A stretch of 25,105 bases of DNA, taken from MGNI01 sp964353875. GTDB taxonomy: Bacteria > Chloroflexota > Anaerolineae > Anaerolineales > E44-bin32. The position numbers and the translations under genes are program-made. Below the pieces are notes generated by a model, which saw only the letters and a list, made by a program, of their open reading frames with translations, was not told the DNA's origin and ran no database searches. This document shows positions 16,058-23,104 of the stretch, piece after piece. The stretch is from NCBI GenBank assembly GCA_964353875.1, contig CAYGXU010000043.1, positions 1 to 25,105 on the forward strand, in the 5' to 3' direction. How positions within the stretch are numbered: position 1 is the first letter of the stretch; every line of letters begins with the position of its first letter.

Positions 16058-16369
16058 TTATCCTTGTAGTTTCGAGAGTTGCTTGACATCCAGTGTGCCC
16101 ACCCGTCGTCTGATTTGGATGGCAAAAGCCATACCAATAACAGCCACGACGGTATCCGCAACGATCACGGTCAGGGTGAAACTCTGTCCAAGATTGATCT
16201 GGTCGCTGATGCTGCCGGCGGTGATGAGAGCAAGCAATGCAGCTTTTCCAAGAATCTGCAGGGCAACCACCACCTTAATGAGATTCCGTGAGATCAGCAA
16301 GCCATAGAAACCAACTGCGAGTAAGGCGACGACACCTACAATTCCTACGTTAATGGATGATAGATTCAT
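16058..16369 (-). CDS. Small membrane subunit, NuoK/MrpC-like
   Basis: This 103-residue protein has three transmembrane helices. ISRNLIKVVVALQILGKAALL and the third helix LTVIVADTVVAVIGMAFAIQIRRR follow the NuoK/MnhC pattern, though the usual NuoK glutamate of helix 2 (MLNA/ELML-type) is replaced by the QILGKAA stretch with a lysine, as in MrpC-type relatives. The ATG at 16369 has AAGGAAG upstream. About 87 bases separate it from the NuoJ-like gene, with no terminator visible. Confidence 0.85.
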   Translation of the reverse strand: MNLSSINVGIVGVVALLAVGFYGLLISRNLIKVVVALQILGKAALLALITAGSISDQINLGQSFTLTVIVADTVVAVIGMAFAIQIRRRVGTLDVKQLSKLQG

Positions 16370-16456
16370 AGTGCTTCCTTTTTGGGTTATTTCCGAGTTC
16401 TTCCATAATGGCTATTTTAAGAAATCCTTCATTAACCGTCGTTTTTGAATAAGTAT

Positions 16457-17083
16457 TTACTTGGAATCTTTGGAACTATCTTCGCGATCGATTGGTAATA
16501 CTGTACGCTCGGCACGGCTAATGCTCTGACGTTCCAATGATCTTAGTTCCTTTTCTCGGATTGCTACAAATTCATCGGCCATCGCTTCATCAAGAGGTGG
16601 TTTTGTTTCAGCTAACAGCCCCAATAGACCGAGCACACCGGCAAAGATGAGGACAACTTGGACGATCACATCTAGGCCTCTTTGTTCCCATAGAATGATG
16701 GATAGGCTCGATTCAGACATGGGCATATCAATCTTGCTCTGAGGGAGTGCAAACCAGGCCAGGAGAAGGAAGGAAACAATTACAAGAAGCCATGCCAATG
16801 GTTTTGGCAAGAGTGATTTAGCGTCCATCAGCTCTTCGCCAGCAACACTTATAGCGAAGATGAATAACACGGTAACCAAGCCTGCTCCGACGCTCAGTTC
16901 AATAACTGCGATTAATGGAGCATCGAATAGGTAGAAGACGATTGCAAGTAAAGCACTAACACCTGCCAGCCATACGGCGGAATAAATCAATCTTTTCGAT
17001 CGAATAGCCATGACTGCGCAATAGATCGCAGCCGCGATAAGGAGAATATGAGGCCATGAAGCCCCTTGGAGTAATTGGCTCAC
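16457..17083 (-). CDS. Membrane subunit, NuoJ/MbhD-like (DUF4040-type core)
   Basis: This ~208-residue protein has about five transmembrane helices and a charged cytoplasmic tail (IREKELRSLERQSISRAERT...). The segment LLAIVFYLFDAPLIAVIELSVGAGLVTVLFIFAI is the NuoJ/MbhD-type core with the glutamate in the membrane; TKPPLDEAMADEF follows the last helix. I prefer the GTG at 17083 (AAAGGGG 8 bases upstream); a GTG at 17101, whose G overlaps the TAG stop of a small upstream frame, and a TTG at 17119 are alternatives. It is the first clear gene of the hydrogenase unit. Confidence 0.85.
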   Translation of the reverse strand: MSQLLQGASWPHILLIAAAIYCAVMAIRSKRLIYSAVWLAGVSALLAIVFYLFDAPLIAVIELSVGAGLVTVLFIFAISVAGEELMDAKSLLPKPLAWLLVIVSFLLLAWFALPQSKIDMPMSESSLSIILWEQRGLDVIVQVVLIFAGVLGLLGLLAETKPPLDEAMADEFVAIREKELRSLERQSISRAERTVLPIDREDSSKDSK

Positions 17084-17100
17084 AGGCAGAACCCCTTTCA

Positions 17101-17322
17101 CTAAAAATTGATGTGGCAAGCGCAGCAGCCGGACAAATTATACGCCGGCTGCTGCACTTTTATAAGAGCTCGTGACCGACGGAAGTGCACCTTGCGGTGA
17201 TCGGTCGATCCGAAGTAGATTTTTTCTTCCATTTGTCGGCAAATGAGCTGAATAATGCTGCACTCAGCATCACCTTTTCCAATCTTCCGTAGACAATCCC
17301 CAAAATGAAAGAGGCGCGACAA
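17101..17322 (-). CDS. Possible small cysteine-rich leader protein
   Basis: A 73-codon frame opens at a TTG at 17322, about 22 bases after the predicted transcription start, and ends with TAG at 17103-17101, overlapping a possible GTG start of the NuoJ-like gene (TAGTG). The peptide has six cysteines and three histidines, ending in SGCCACHINF, and a basic middle (HRKVHFRRSR). No family is recognised and no good ribosome site precedes the TTG; internal starts also lack one. It could be a coupled small protein or a chance frame in a structured 5' leader. Confidence 0.28.
   Translation of the reverse strand: MSRLFHFGDCLRKIGKGDAECSIIQLICRQMEEKIYFGSTDHRKVHFRRSRALIKVQQPAYNLSGCCACHINF
17122..17155 (-). 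other. Stem-loop in the hydrogenase operon leader
   Basis: Perfect 11-bp arms GCAGCAGCCGG (17122-17132) and CCGGCTGCTGC (17145-17155) flank a 12-base loop, about 39 bases ahead of the GTG at 17083. In the minus-strand transcript there is no immediate U-run, so it is not a simple terminator; it may affect translation or RNA stability. A second small hairpin in the same leader has stem CACC/GGTG with a GCAA (GNRA) tetraloop at about 17188-17199. Confidence 0.5.
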
Positions 17323-17337
17323 AAGGTTTGCACTTTT

Positions 17338-17356
17338 TACCTACGTAGGTAGTGTA
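17338..17356 (-). promoter_or_regulatory. Candidate -10 element and 14-bp palindromic operator of the hydrogenase operon
   Basis: On the minus strand TACACT (17356-17351, four of six bases of TATAAT) lies 10 bases after the last TGTTAC repeat, the spacing expected at PhoB-type activated promoters. The perfect palindrome TACCTACGTAGGTA occupies 17338-17351, directly over the predicted start near 17344, a typical place for a repressor. CACTT/AAGTG at 17331-17335 and 17356-17360 extend the symmetry with a one-base offset. Confidence 0.45.
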
Positions 17357-17366
17357 AGTGAAAAAA

Positions 17367-17406
17367 GTAACAAATAAGGTGACTGGCCGGTAACAGGATC
17401 GTAACA
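17367..17406 (-). promoter_or_regulatory. Tandem TGTTAC direct repeats: PhoB/PhoP-like box
   Basis: Read on the minus strand, TGTTAC (17406-17401), TGTTAC (17395-17390), a degenerate AGTCAC (17384-17379) and TGTTAC (17372-17367) recur at 11, 11 and 12 bases. Direct repeats with 11-bp period are the standard binding pattern of OmpR/PhoB-family regulators, and such a regulator is encoded 77 bases upstream. No -35 consensus is visible, in keeping with an activator-dependent promoter. Binding is inferred, not shown. Confidence 0.5.
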
Positions 17407-17482
17407 AAATTGATGGGGAAGGAGGGAAAGGGGATAACTCTGACCAAAGAGAATCGTTCTGAAGAGCTGCGATCTGTGAGGA

Positions 17483-18160
17483 TTATGATGCTTCAAATAA
17501 GTAGCCAACACCGGCAATTGTTTTAATATGTACAGGTTCCGCCGAGTCGAATTCGATCTTTCGGCGCAGACGGTAGATTAGTTGCTTTAACATGGCGCGA
17601 TCCCCGCCTGCGGGTCCCCAGACAGAATCAATGAGCGAATCGGCAAGGAGAACTTGACCAGCATTTAACATGAGCACTTCCAACAAACGACATTCCAGAC
17701 GTGTTAGTTTTGCGATTGTTTCCCCTAAGCGATACACCTCTCCGCGATTCGGGTCGAAACTCAAATCGCCGGCTGAGAATTGGGCGTGAGTGGACGAGGC
17801 CGTTTTTGACCGACGAAGCACGGCTTCTACTCGTGCAACAAGCTGCCGTGGACTGAAGGGTTTGACAATGTAGTCATCGGCGCCGAGTTCCAGGCCACGA
17901 ACAACATCGTCCTCTTCGCCGCGCACGCTGAGAATAATGATGGGTATATCCGATTCAGCACGAATTTTCTGACATACCTGCAACCCATCCATTTTGGGGA
18001 GATTAAGGTCAAGGATGATTAAATCAGGCGAATCGGATTTCCAGCGGTCTATGGCGGTTTGACCATCGTGGGCCATAATGACATCATAGCCGGCTCGTCG
18101 TATCGTAAATGAGACCACGTCTGCAAGTGCCAAATCATCATCAACAATTAATGCTTTCAT
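17483..18160 (-). CDS. OmpR/PhoB-family response regulator
   Basis: This 225-residue DNA-binding regulator has an N-terminal receiver (acidic residues D7-D9, phospho-acceptor D51, K100 in VKPF) and a C-terminal winged-helix domain from about residue 125 (LTRLECRLLEVLMLNAG, DRAMLKQLIYRLRRKIE, IKTIAGVGYLFE). The ATG at 18160 overlaps the stop of the kinase gene as ATGA, so the pair is a co-translated two-component system. The hydrogenase operon follows on the same strand after about 380 bases, and its upstream region has PhoB-like repeats, so this regulator is the best candidate for controlling it. No clear terminator lies between. Confidence 0.95.
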   Translation of the reverse strand: MKALIVDDDLALADVVSFTIRRAGYDVIMAHDGQTAIDRWKSDSPDLIILDLNLPKMDGLQVCQKIRAESDIPIIILSVRGEEDDVVRGLELGADDYIVKPFSPRQLVARVEAVLRRSKTASSTHAQFSAGDLSFDPNRGEVYRLGETIAKLTRLECRLLEVLMLNAGQVLLADSLIDSVWGPAGGDRAMLKQLIYRLRRKIEFDSAEPVHIKTIAGVGYLFEAS

Positions 18161-20262
18161 TGCCCGCCTCCATCCAGGGGTAGAGTAAACCAGAAGATGG
18201 ATCCCCCGCCTGGACGATCGTCTACACCAACACTCCCCCCATGTTCTTCCACAATGACCTTAACCACCGATAATCCAAGGCCGATACCAAATTGCGCTCC
18301 CTCATGGAGGTCAAGACGTACAAAGCGCCGGAAGATATCCACCCGCTCAGTATTCGGAATACCCGGACCACGATCAGCCACAGCAATGCGCAGGTATTGA
18401 TCCTTTGATTGTCTGATACTGAGTTCGATCGTTTCCCCGACTGGGCTATATTTACTTGCATTTGAAAATAGATTGACAAGGACTTGCGTTAAACGGGTTG
18501 GATCAGCATGGACCTTTGGGAGTTCGGCGGCCTTTTCAATAGAAAGGTGCTGTTGGCGGCGATCGAGGAGTGGTTTCATAACACGAATTACGTTCACGAT
18601 TACGGTGTTCAAATCGGTTAACCGTCGCCTGATCTGGAACTTTCCGGCTTCAATGCTGATGCTTTCCAGAAGATTATCGATCAGAGTTTGCAGGCCAGAG
18701 ACGCTCATGTGGGTGGAATGCAACAACTCGCTGATCTCCGCAGTCGAAAGCCCTTCAAGTTCCTCTAAGAGTAACTCAACCGAGGCATTAATTGCGGCCA
18801 ACGGAGTGCGGAATTCATGAGAGATATTTCCCAGAAAATAGGTGCGCAGGCTGTTTGCAGCTTCTTCTTCGGTGATATCACGCATGACCAAAACCGATTC
18901 CATTGCCTCTGGATGCATGGAAGTGAGTTGAGCATGGGTCACTGCCAAAGTGACTACACGTTCGCCATGCGCCAGGACTTCGATCTGGCGTCTAGTTCCA
19001 TAAGCGGGCATCAAATCCGTGAAATTCCGATGATTATCTGCAAGAAGAAAGACCTGATTAATCGATTTGCCAATCACTTCATAACTTAGACATCCCATGA
19101 TGCTTTCTGCGCCACGGCTGAAGGAAGTGATACGGGCATCTTCATCGATGGTCACGATCCCTTCATGGATGGATTGTATGATGGCCTCCGACCATGATTT
19201 TGCTTGGGATAGGTCAGCTAACATTTGACGAGCCTTGATACGACTCGCTTCGAGAGCCTGTGCCAGCGCGGCGATTTCAATTGGTCCCTTAAGAGTTGGG
19301 AACGGCGTCTCCACGTCTCCCTGGCTGAAAGTTGTAGCCGCTCGTGTAAGTTGAAGGAGTGATTGGGTCAGTCGTCTGGTAAATAGAATCCCTAAAGCCG
19401 AACCAACAAGGATAATGATGGTCATACCCCCAATCATGGACAGAAGGGCTTTTCGTTCGGCAGGAAGGAGGCTATCAGCAGGCAGGGAGACTTCAACAAG
19501 GGCTACTCTCGTCTGTTGATGATCGTTTATTGGGAAGAAAGCAGAGTAATAACGGACTCCTTCAGCCTCCAGCAATCTTTTTTCGATTTGATCGGAAAAC
19601 ATCGTATGATTCAGTAGCTTGGGGTCAATTGAGGTTTTCATCCCTCCATGGCTGGATGCAACCTGTGTTCCATTGACGACGATACTGTGCTCAAAACCTG
19701 TTGTTTCGTATAAGGCACGACAGAACTCGTCGTTCAGCAACTTGCCCAGAATGACATAGCCAAGTATTCCGTCTGATGGATCTTTCCATATAGGTTGTAC
19801 AGAAAGAAGAGCCACGATGGGCGGATTTCCTGGGATTTGTTGATAAGTTATCCCCTGGGTAATGGGCGAGGTAAACTGATTGATTGAAGAATTACCCGAA
19901 ACGAGAATCTGACCCCCATCATCCAAAAGGAACAACAAATCCAGGTTGAGGCTGGATTGATAAGTTTGAATATAACTCCCGAGTCCCTGCCCGTTTTCAT
20001 CATGAAGATATTCTTTCAGGGTTGGCTGTTCAGCAGTGAGCAGAGCCAGATTGCTTAGTTGATCCTCCTGAGTTAATAGCATTGATCGGGTGATGCGAGC
20101 GCCATTGGTGACCTGATCCCATGTCTGTGATTGCAATGCATTGCGCAAAAAGAGAAAAGCAGGGATGCCAAAAGCAATCGTGGTGATGAAAACGACGCTA
20201 GAAAAAGCCAAGATCGATCTTGATCGGAGACTGCCACCAAGGATTGGCATCGATAGGATCAT
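18157..20262 (-). CDS. Membrane sensor histidine kinase with extracytoplasmic sensor, HAMP and PAS
   Basis: This 701-residue kinase has a first membrane helix at about 18-40, a ~230-residue extracytoplasmic sensor region (about 41-272, dCache-like by size and style), a second helix at about 275-295, HAMP (about 296-348), PAS (about 352-465), a HisKA domain with H482 in NISHEFRTPLAAI, and an HATPase domain: N-box NLFSNASKYS near 597-606, G1 ADRGPGIP near 629-636, F-box VDIFRRF, G2 GIGLGLSVVK near 659-668. Domain order is like PhoR/VicK-type kinases. The ligand is unknown; the PAS domain lacks an obvious haem or FeS motif. The start at 20262 has GAGAAAG upstream; the next Met (residue 5) is also possible. 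No convincing promoter was found immediately upstream. Confidence 0.94.
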   Translation of the reverse strand: MILSMPILGGSLRSRSILAFSSVVFITTIAFGIPAFLFLRNALQSQTWDQVTNGARITRSMLLTQEDQLSNLALLTAEQPTLKEYLHDENGQGLGSYIQTYQSSLNLDLLFLLDDGGQILVSGNSSINQFTSPITQGITYQQIPGNPPIVALLSVQPIWKDPSDGILGYVILGKLLNDEFCRALYETTGFEHSIVVNGTQVASSHGGMKTSIDPKLLNHTMFSDQIEKRLLEAEGVRYYSAFFPINDHQQTRVALVEVSLPADSLLPAERKALLSMIGGMTIIILVGSALGILFTRRLTQSLLQLTRAATTFSQGDVETPFPTLKGPIEIAALAQALEASRIKARQMLADLSQAKSWSEAIIQSIHEGIVTIDEDARITSFSRGAESIMGCLSYEVIGKSINQVFLLADNHRNFTDLMPAYGTRRQIEVLAHGERVVTLAVTHAQLTSMHPEAMESVLVMRDITEEEAANSLRTYFLGNISHEFRTPLAAINASVELLLEELEGLSTAEISELLHSTHMSVSGLQTLIDNLLESISIEAGKFQIRRRLTDLNTVIVNVIRVMKPLLDRRQQHLSIEKAAELPKVHADPTRLTQVLVNLFSNASKYSPVGETIELSIRQSKDQYLRIAVADRGPGIPNTERVDIFRRFVRLDLHEGAQFGIGLGLSVVKVIVEEHGGSVGVDDRPGGGSIFWFTLPLDGGGQ

Positions 20263-20867
20263 CTTTCTCTATTCAAGGATGGTCTAAAGGCTTGTAAGAG
20301 GATTCTTCTCATCACACATTCCCTATCTCAGGGCAGAGAGAGATATTCCTGAATGGGATGATATCACATTGGGTGGGAAGAATGCAGAACGAACCTCCTC
20401 AAACAGAAGAGATTTCCTCCATATTTTTTGATATCAGATGGAACCCACCCAAGAACAGAACGGATAGGTGAATTCCACCCGAGGGTGCATCGATTGTCGC
20501 CCTGGGAAGAGTCAGGATTTTGAGCAGCCCTGCCACTTCAATAAAGCACATTCGAATGGATTGATTCGCGTAAATTATTATGATTTTAATACTATAATGG
20601 ATAGAAACGAGAATGCGGGAGTCTTATTCAGCTATCGATATCAAAGATATTTTTACGGATATGTTCCCTTGAGCGTAAAACATATTCGAGGGGGGATGAA
20701 AGATCATTCGGTAGGGTGGATCTGATAAGTAATAAAGCGATAGGGAGGGAGGTGTTGTAGGGCGACTTTTATCACCCATTAAAGAAAGTGTAAGTTGGAA
20801 CTATATCGAAGACTTCATTCAATATACTTTTCCATTGCTTTGCTCTGGTTCGATAAATGCCCTTTCA
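20263..20867. other. Long intergenic region between divergent kinase and pst-like operon
   Basis: About 600 AT-rich bases without a credible gene. A plus-strand frame at 20468-20725 (85 codons) has no ribosome site, no family and unlikely composition. A 9-bp inverted repeat, TTGGGTGGG (20369-20377) and CCCACCCAA (20444-20452), 66 bases apart and each near a GATATCA, may be a looped operator for the kinase gene; CACCC-GA-GGGTG at 20476-20487 is a small palindrome nearby. No TGTTAC tandem repeats like those at 17367-17406 were found here. Confidence 0.5.
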
Positions 20868-20896
20868 TTCAAACATAACCAATAATTGTATATATT
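20868..20896 (+). promoter_or_regulatory. Candidate promoter of the riboswitch-pst-like operon
   Basis: TTCAAA (20868-20873) and TATATT (20891-20896, preceded by TG) are 17 bases apart. The predicted start near 20903 is exactly at the 5' end of the c-di-AMP aptamer, which supports both assignments. Confidence 0.6.
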
Positions 20897-20899
20897 GAA

Positions 20900-21045
20900 C
20901 TGTCGCCTAATCGATTTTTCCTGATCATCAGAATGAATCGGAAGTCGAGCGGGGGAACCGATTTTGGGGTGTATCTCGTCATAGCGAGAAGGGTACCTTC
21001 TCACCCTAACCCGTCAGCTAACCTCGTCGGAAATAGAAGGGACAG
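20900..21045 (+). ncRNA. c-di-AMP riboswitch (ydaO/yuaA family) aptamer
   Basis: The conserved blocks of the family appear in order: GCGGGGGAACC at 20949-20959, GGGGTGTATC at 20966-20975, a variable hairpin CTCGT/GCGAG with CATA loop (20975-20988), GGGT-ACCC helix with CCTTCT (20991-21006), and the hallmark AACCCGTCAGCTAACCTCG at 21008-21026. A possible P1 helix is TTTCC (20917-20921) with GGAAA (21029-21033). The arrangement closely follows the known Thermoanaerobacter and Bacillus aptamers, which I compared from memory. In this family ligand binding favours termination, turning the downstream genes off when c-di-AMP is high. It lies between a promoter and a terminator hairpin just ahead of pstS. 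Confidence 0.93.
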
Positions 21046-21054
21046 GTCTGCCAG

Positions 21055-21088
21055 AAAAAACGCTGCAGAACTGTCTGTGGCGTTTTTA
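21055..21088 (+). terminator. Riboswitch-controlled intrinsic terminator
   Basis: AAAAACGC TGCAGA (21056-21069) pairs with TCTGTG GCGTTTTT (21074-21087) around loop ACTG, a 14-bp stem with two wobble pairs ending in a U-run. GACAG (21041-21045) at the 3' edge of the aptamer can instead pair with CTGTC (21071-21075) inside the hairpin, a plausible antiterminator. It ends 19 bases before the pstS start codon and leaves the ribosome site free. Confidence 0.85.
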
Positions 21089-21106
21089 TTGATCAAAGGA
21101 TGGCGT

Positions 21107-22078
21107 ATGAAAACAATGATAACCAAGGCAAAGTCATTCTCGCTTCTGGCGATCATGGCATTTTATCTGATTGGATGTCGTGGATCAGAGGGGGAACCGA
21201 TCGGAGGGAAAGCTGGTCGAACAACAATCAGCATCTCAGGCGCCTGGGCGCTCTACCCGATGATGATTCGATGGCAGGAGGAGTTCCAGAAATCAAATCC
21301 TGGAATCGACTTCGACATCTCAGCAGGGGGGGCAGGTAAAGGGATGTCAGATGTTCTGGTTGGAGCCGTTGATATCGGTATGGTCTCACGCGATATATAC
21401 AATGAGGAGATCGAGAAAGGGGCTTTTTGGATCTCGGTAACGCGAGATGCAGTTTTTCTCACTGTAAATGAGAACAATCCTGTTTTGGACGAGTTACGTA
21501 AAAGAGGGGTTTCCAGGGATACGCTCATTGGGATCTACATAACCGGCGAAATCGGCACTTGGGGGCAAGTGGTCCATCAGCCGCAGATTCTAGATCCAAT
21601 CCATGTTTTTACCCGTTCGGATGCGGCGGGAGCGCCGGCGACCTGGGCTGCCTATTTGGGAATGGCGCAGGAGGACTTACGCGGCATCGGAGTGTACGGG
21701 GATCCGGGTGTGTTGGATGCAGTGATCAAAGATCCCCTTGGAGTTGGATACAATAATCTTAATTATGCTTATGATGCAAGCACTGGATTGTCTGTGGAAG
21801 GAGCCTTTGTTGTGCCTATCGATGTCAACAGCAATGGCCTTGTAGACTCTGAGGAATTTTTCGAGACGAAAGAACAGGCAGTCAGAGCAGTTGCGGAAGG
21901 TCGATATCCTTCGCCCCCAGCGCGCGACCTAAATTTGGTGACATTAGGGAAACCATCTGGTCAGGTTAAGTCATTCATCCAATGGATACTCACCGAAGGC
22001 CAGGAATACGTAGACGAAGCGGGATATATCCGTTTGTCTGAAAGGCAACTTCAAGAGCAAAGAGATAAGTTGGAGTGA
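21107..22078 (+). CDS. pstS: PstS-like substrate-binding lipoprotein with a divergent ligand loop
   Basis: This 323-residue extracytoplasmic binding protein belongs to a Pst-type ABC importer. It has a lipoprotein signal (lipobox LIGC, C24), then ISISGAWALYP (41-51), ISAGGAGKGMSDVLVG (71-86) and DIGMVSRD (89-96) as in phosphate-binding proteins. The usual RxDGSGT loop is RSDAAGAP (170-177), lacking the Ser and Thr that hold phosphate in E. coli PstS, so the ligand or binding mode may differ. DVNSNGLVDSEE (239-250) is a canonical EF-hand-type calcium loop. The ATG at 21107 (AAAGGA 6 bases upstream) is chosen over the longer frame from 20933, because that extension would be the riboswitch and terminator. 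First gene of the pstSCAB-like operon. Confidence 0.88.
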   Translation: MKTMITKAKSFSLLAIMAFYLIGCRGSEGEPIGGKAGRTTISISGAWALYPMMIRWQEEFQKSNPGIDFDISAGGAGKGMSDVLVGAVDIGMVSRDIYNEEIEKGAFWISVTRDAVFLTVNENNPVLDELRKRGVSRDTLIGIYITGEIGTWGQVVHQPQILDPIHVFTRSDAAGAPATWAAYLGMAQEDLRGIGVYGDPGVLDAVIKDPLGVGYNNLNYAYDASTGLSVEGAFVVPIDVNSNGLVDSEEFFETKEQAVRAVAEGRYPSPPARDLNLVTLGKPSGQVKSFIQWILTEGQEYVDEAGYIRLSERQLQEQRDKLE

Positions 22079-22087
22079 GGGAATGAA

Positions 22088-23092
22088 ATGGGAGTTCAGC
22101 CCGAGAGGAAAGGACAACTCCTGCTTCAAAGAACCTATCGGAGAATCCGTCAAAAGATCAGCAGTATATTATTGCCTTCAAGAAAGGTAAGAAATGAGCT
22201 TGCCAAGCGCCTGATGGCTGGGCTTAGTTTGCTCCCCGTCTTATTGGTCCCTTTCATCGCTCTCACTTTATTTCATCGGGCATACCCAATTTTTCAGATA
22301 AGATCGTTGCAGGATCTGTTATTTTCAGAGGTCTGGCATCCGATGGCAGGGGAATTTGGCTTTTATCCTTTCATTCAGGGGACACTGTGGGCAACAGCCA
22401 TAGCGATGGTGATCGCTGTGCCTCCCTCCCTACTCACAGCTATTTATTTATCTGAATACGCAATCCCGAGAATTCGAGACATGGCGAAACCGCTGGTTGA
22501 TTTGCTTGCAGGGGTCCCCTCAGTGGTATATGGCATCTGGGGTGTATTAACGATTGTGCCTTTCATCGGCGGTACAGTTGCTCCATTTCTCAAGCGCTAT
22601 TTGGGTTTTATTCCATTCTTCAGCTCGGACAATCCAACCGGATTCAGTTTATTTGCCGGCGGTATCGTGCTAGGGATCATGATTTCGCCTGTGGTAATCG
22701 CAATGTCAGTGGAAGTCCTTTATGCGGTTCCCCAAGGATTACGAGAAGCCTCATTGTCCCTTGGGGCTACCCGCTGGCATACAGTTAAGCGTGTCGTATT
22801 GCGAAGAGCTTTGCCGGGCGTCATGGCTGCGATTGTATTAGGTTTCTCGAGAGCTTTCGGAGAGACGATGGCAGTATTGATGGTGGTGGGAAATATCCCT
22901 CAGGTGCCGCATTCGATTCTAGATGCCGGTTATCCCCTAACTGCATTGATTGCCAATAATTATGGTGAGATGATGTCCATTCCTTTATACGACTCTGCAT
23001 TGCTGGCTGCAGCATTCTTTCTCTTGCTGATTGTGTTTTTATTCAACCTTTTCTCACGCCTCGTGCTCCTTCAACTACGCAGGCATGAATAG
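22088..23092 (+). CDS. pstC: Phosphate-type ABC transporter permease PstC
   Basis: This 334-residue inner-membrane permease has an unusually long basic N-terminal segment of about 45 residues before the first helix and about six helices in all. The EAA loop that contacts the ATPase is visible as REASLSLGATRWHTVKRVVLRRALPG, followed by FSRAFGETMAVLMVVGN, both typical of PstC. The ATG at 22088 has GGAG/GAGGGA upstream, 9 bases after pstS. It partners with PstA and PstB. Confidence 0.93.
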   Translation: MGVQPERKGQLLLQRTYRRIRQKISSILLPSRKVRNELAKRLMAGLSLLPVLLVPFIALTLFHRAYPIFQIRSLQDLLFSEVWHPMAGEFGFYPFIQGTLWATAIAMVIAVPPSLLTAIYLSEYAIPRIRDMAKPLVDLLAGVPSVVYGIWGVLTIVPFIGGTVAPFLKRYLGFIPFFSSDNPTGFSLFAGGIVLGIMISPVVIAMSVEVLYAVPQGLREASLSLGATRWHTVKRVVLRRALPGVMAAIVLGFSRAFGETMAVLMVVGNIPQVPHSILDAGYPLTALIANNYGEMMSIPLYDSALLAAAFFLLLIVFLFNLFSRLVLLQLRRHE

Positions 23093-23104
23093 GAGTGGTT
23101 TAGT

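Noticed and set aside
17407..17482. Terminator after the OmpR-family regulator gene
   Set aside because: Only short complementarity (CTCT/AGAG, AGAA/TTCT) and no U-run after a stable stem; read-through is possible.
20468..20725. 85-codon plus-strand frame between the kinase and the pst-like operon
   Set aside because: No ribosome site, no recognised family, rich in unlikely residues; probably chance in AT-rich spacer.
20933..21106. N-terminal extension of the PstS-like frame
   Set aside because: The extension overlaps the riboswitch and terminator and would precede the lipoprotein signal; the ATG at 21107 is the sensible start.
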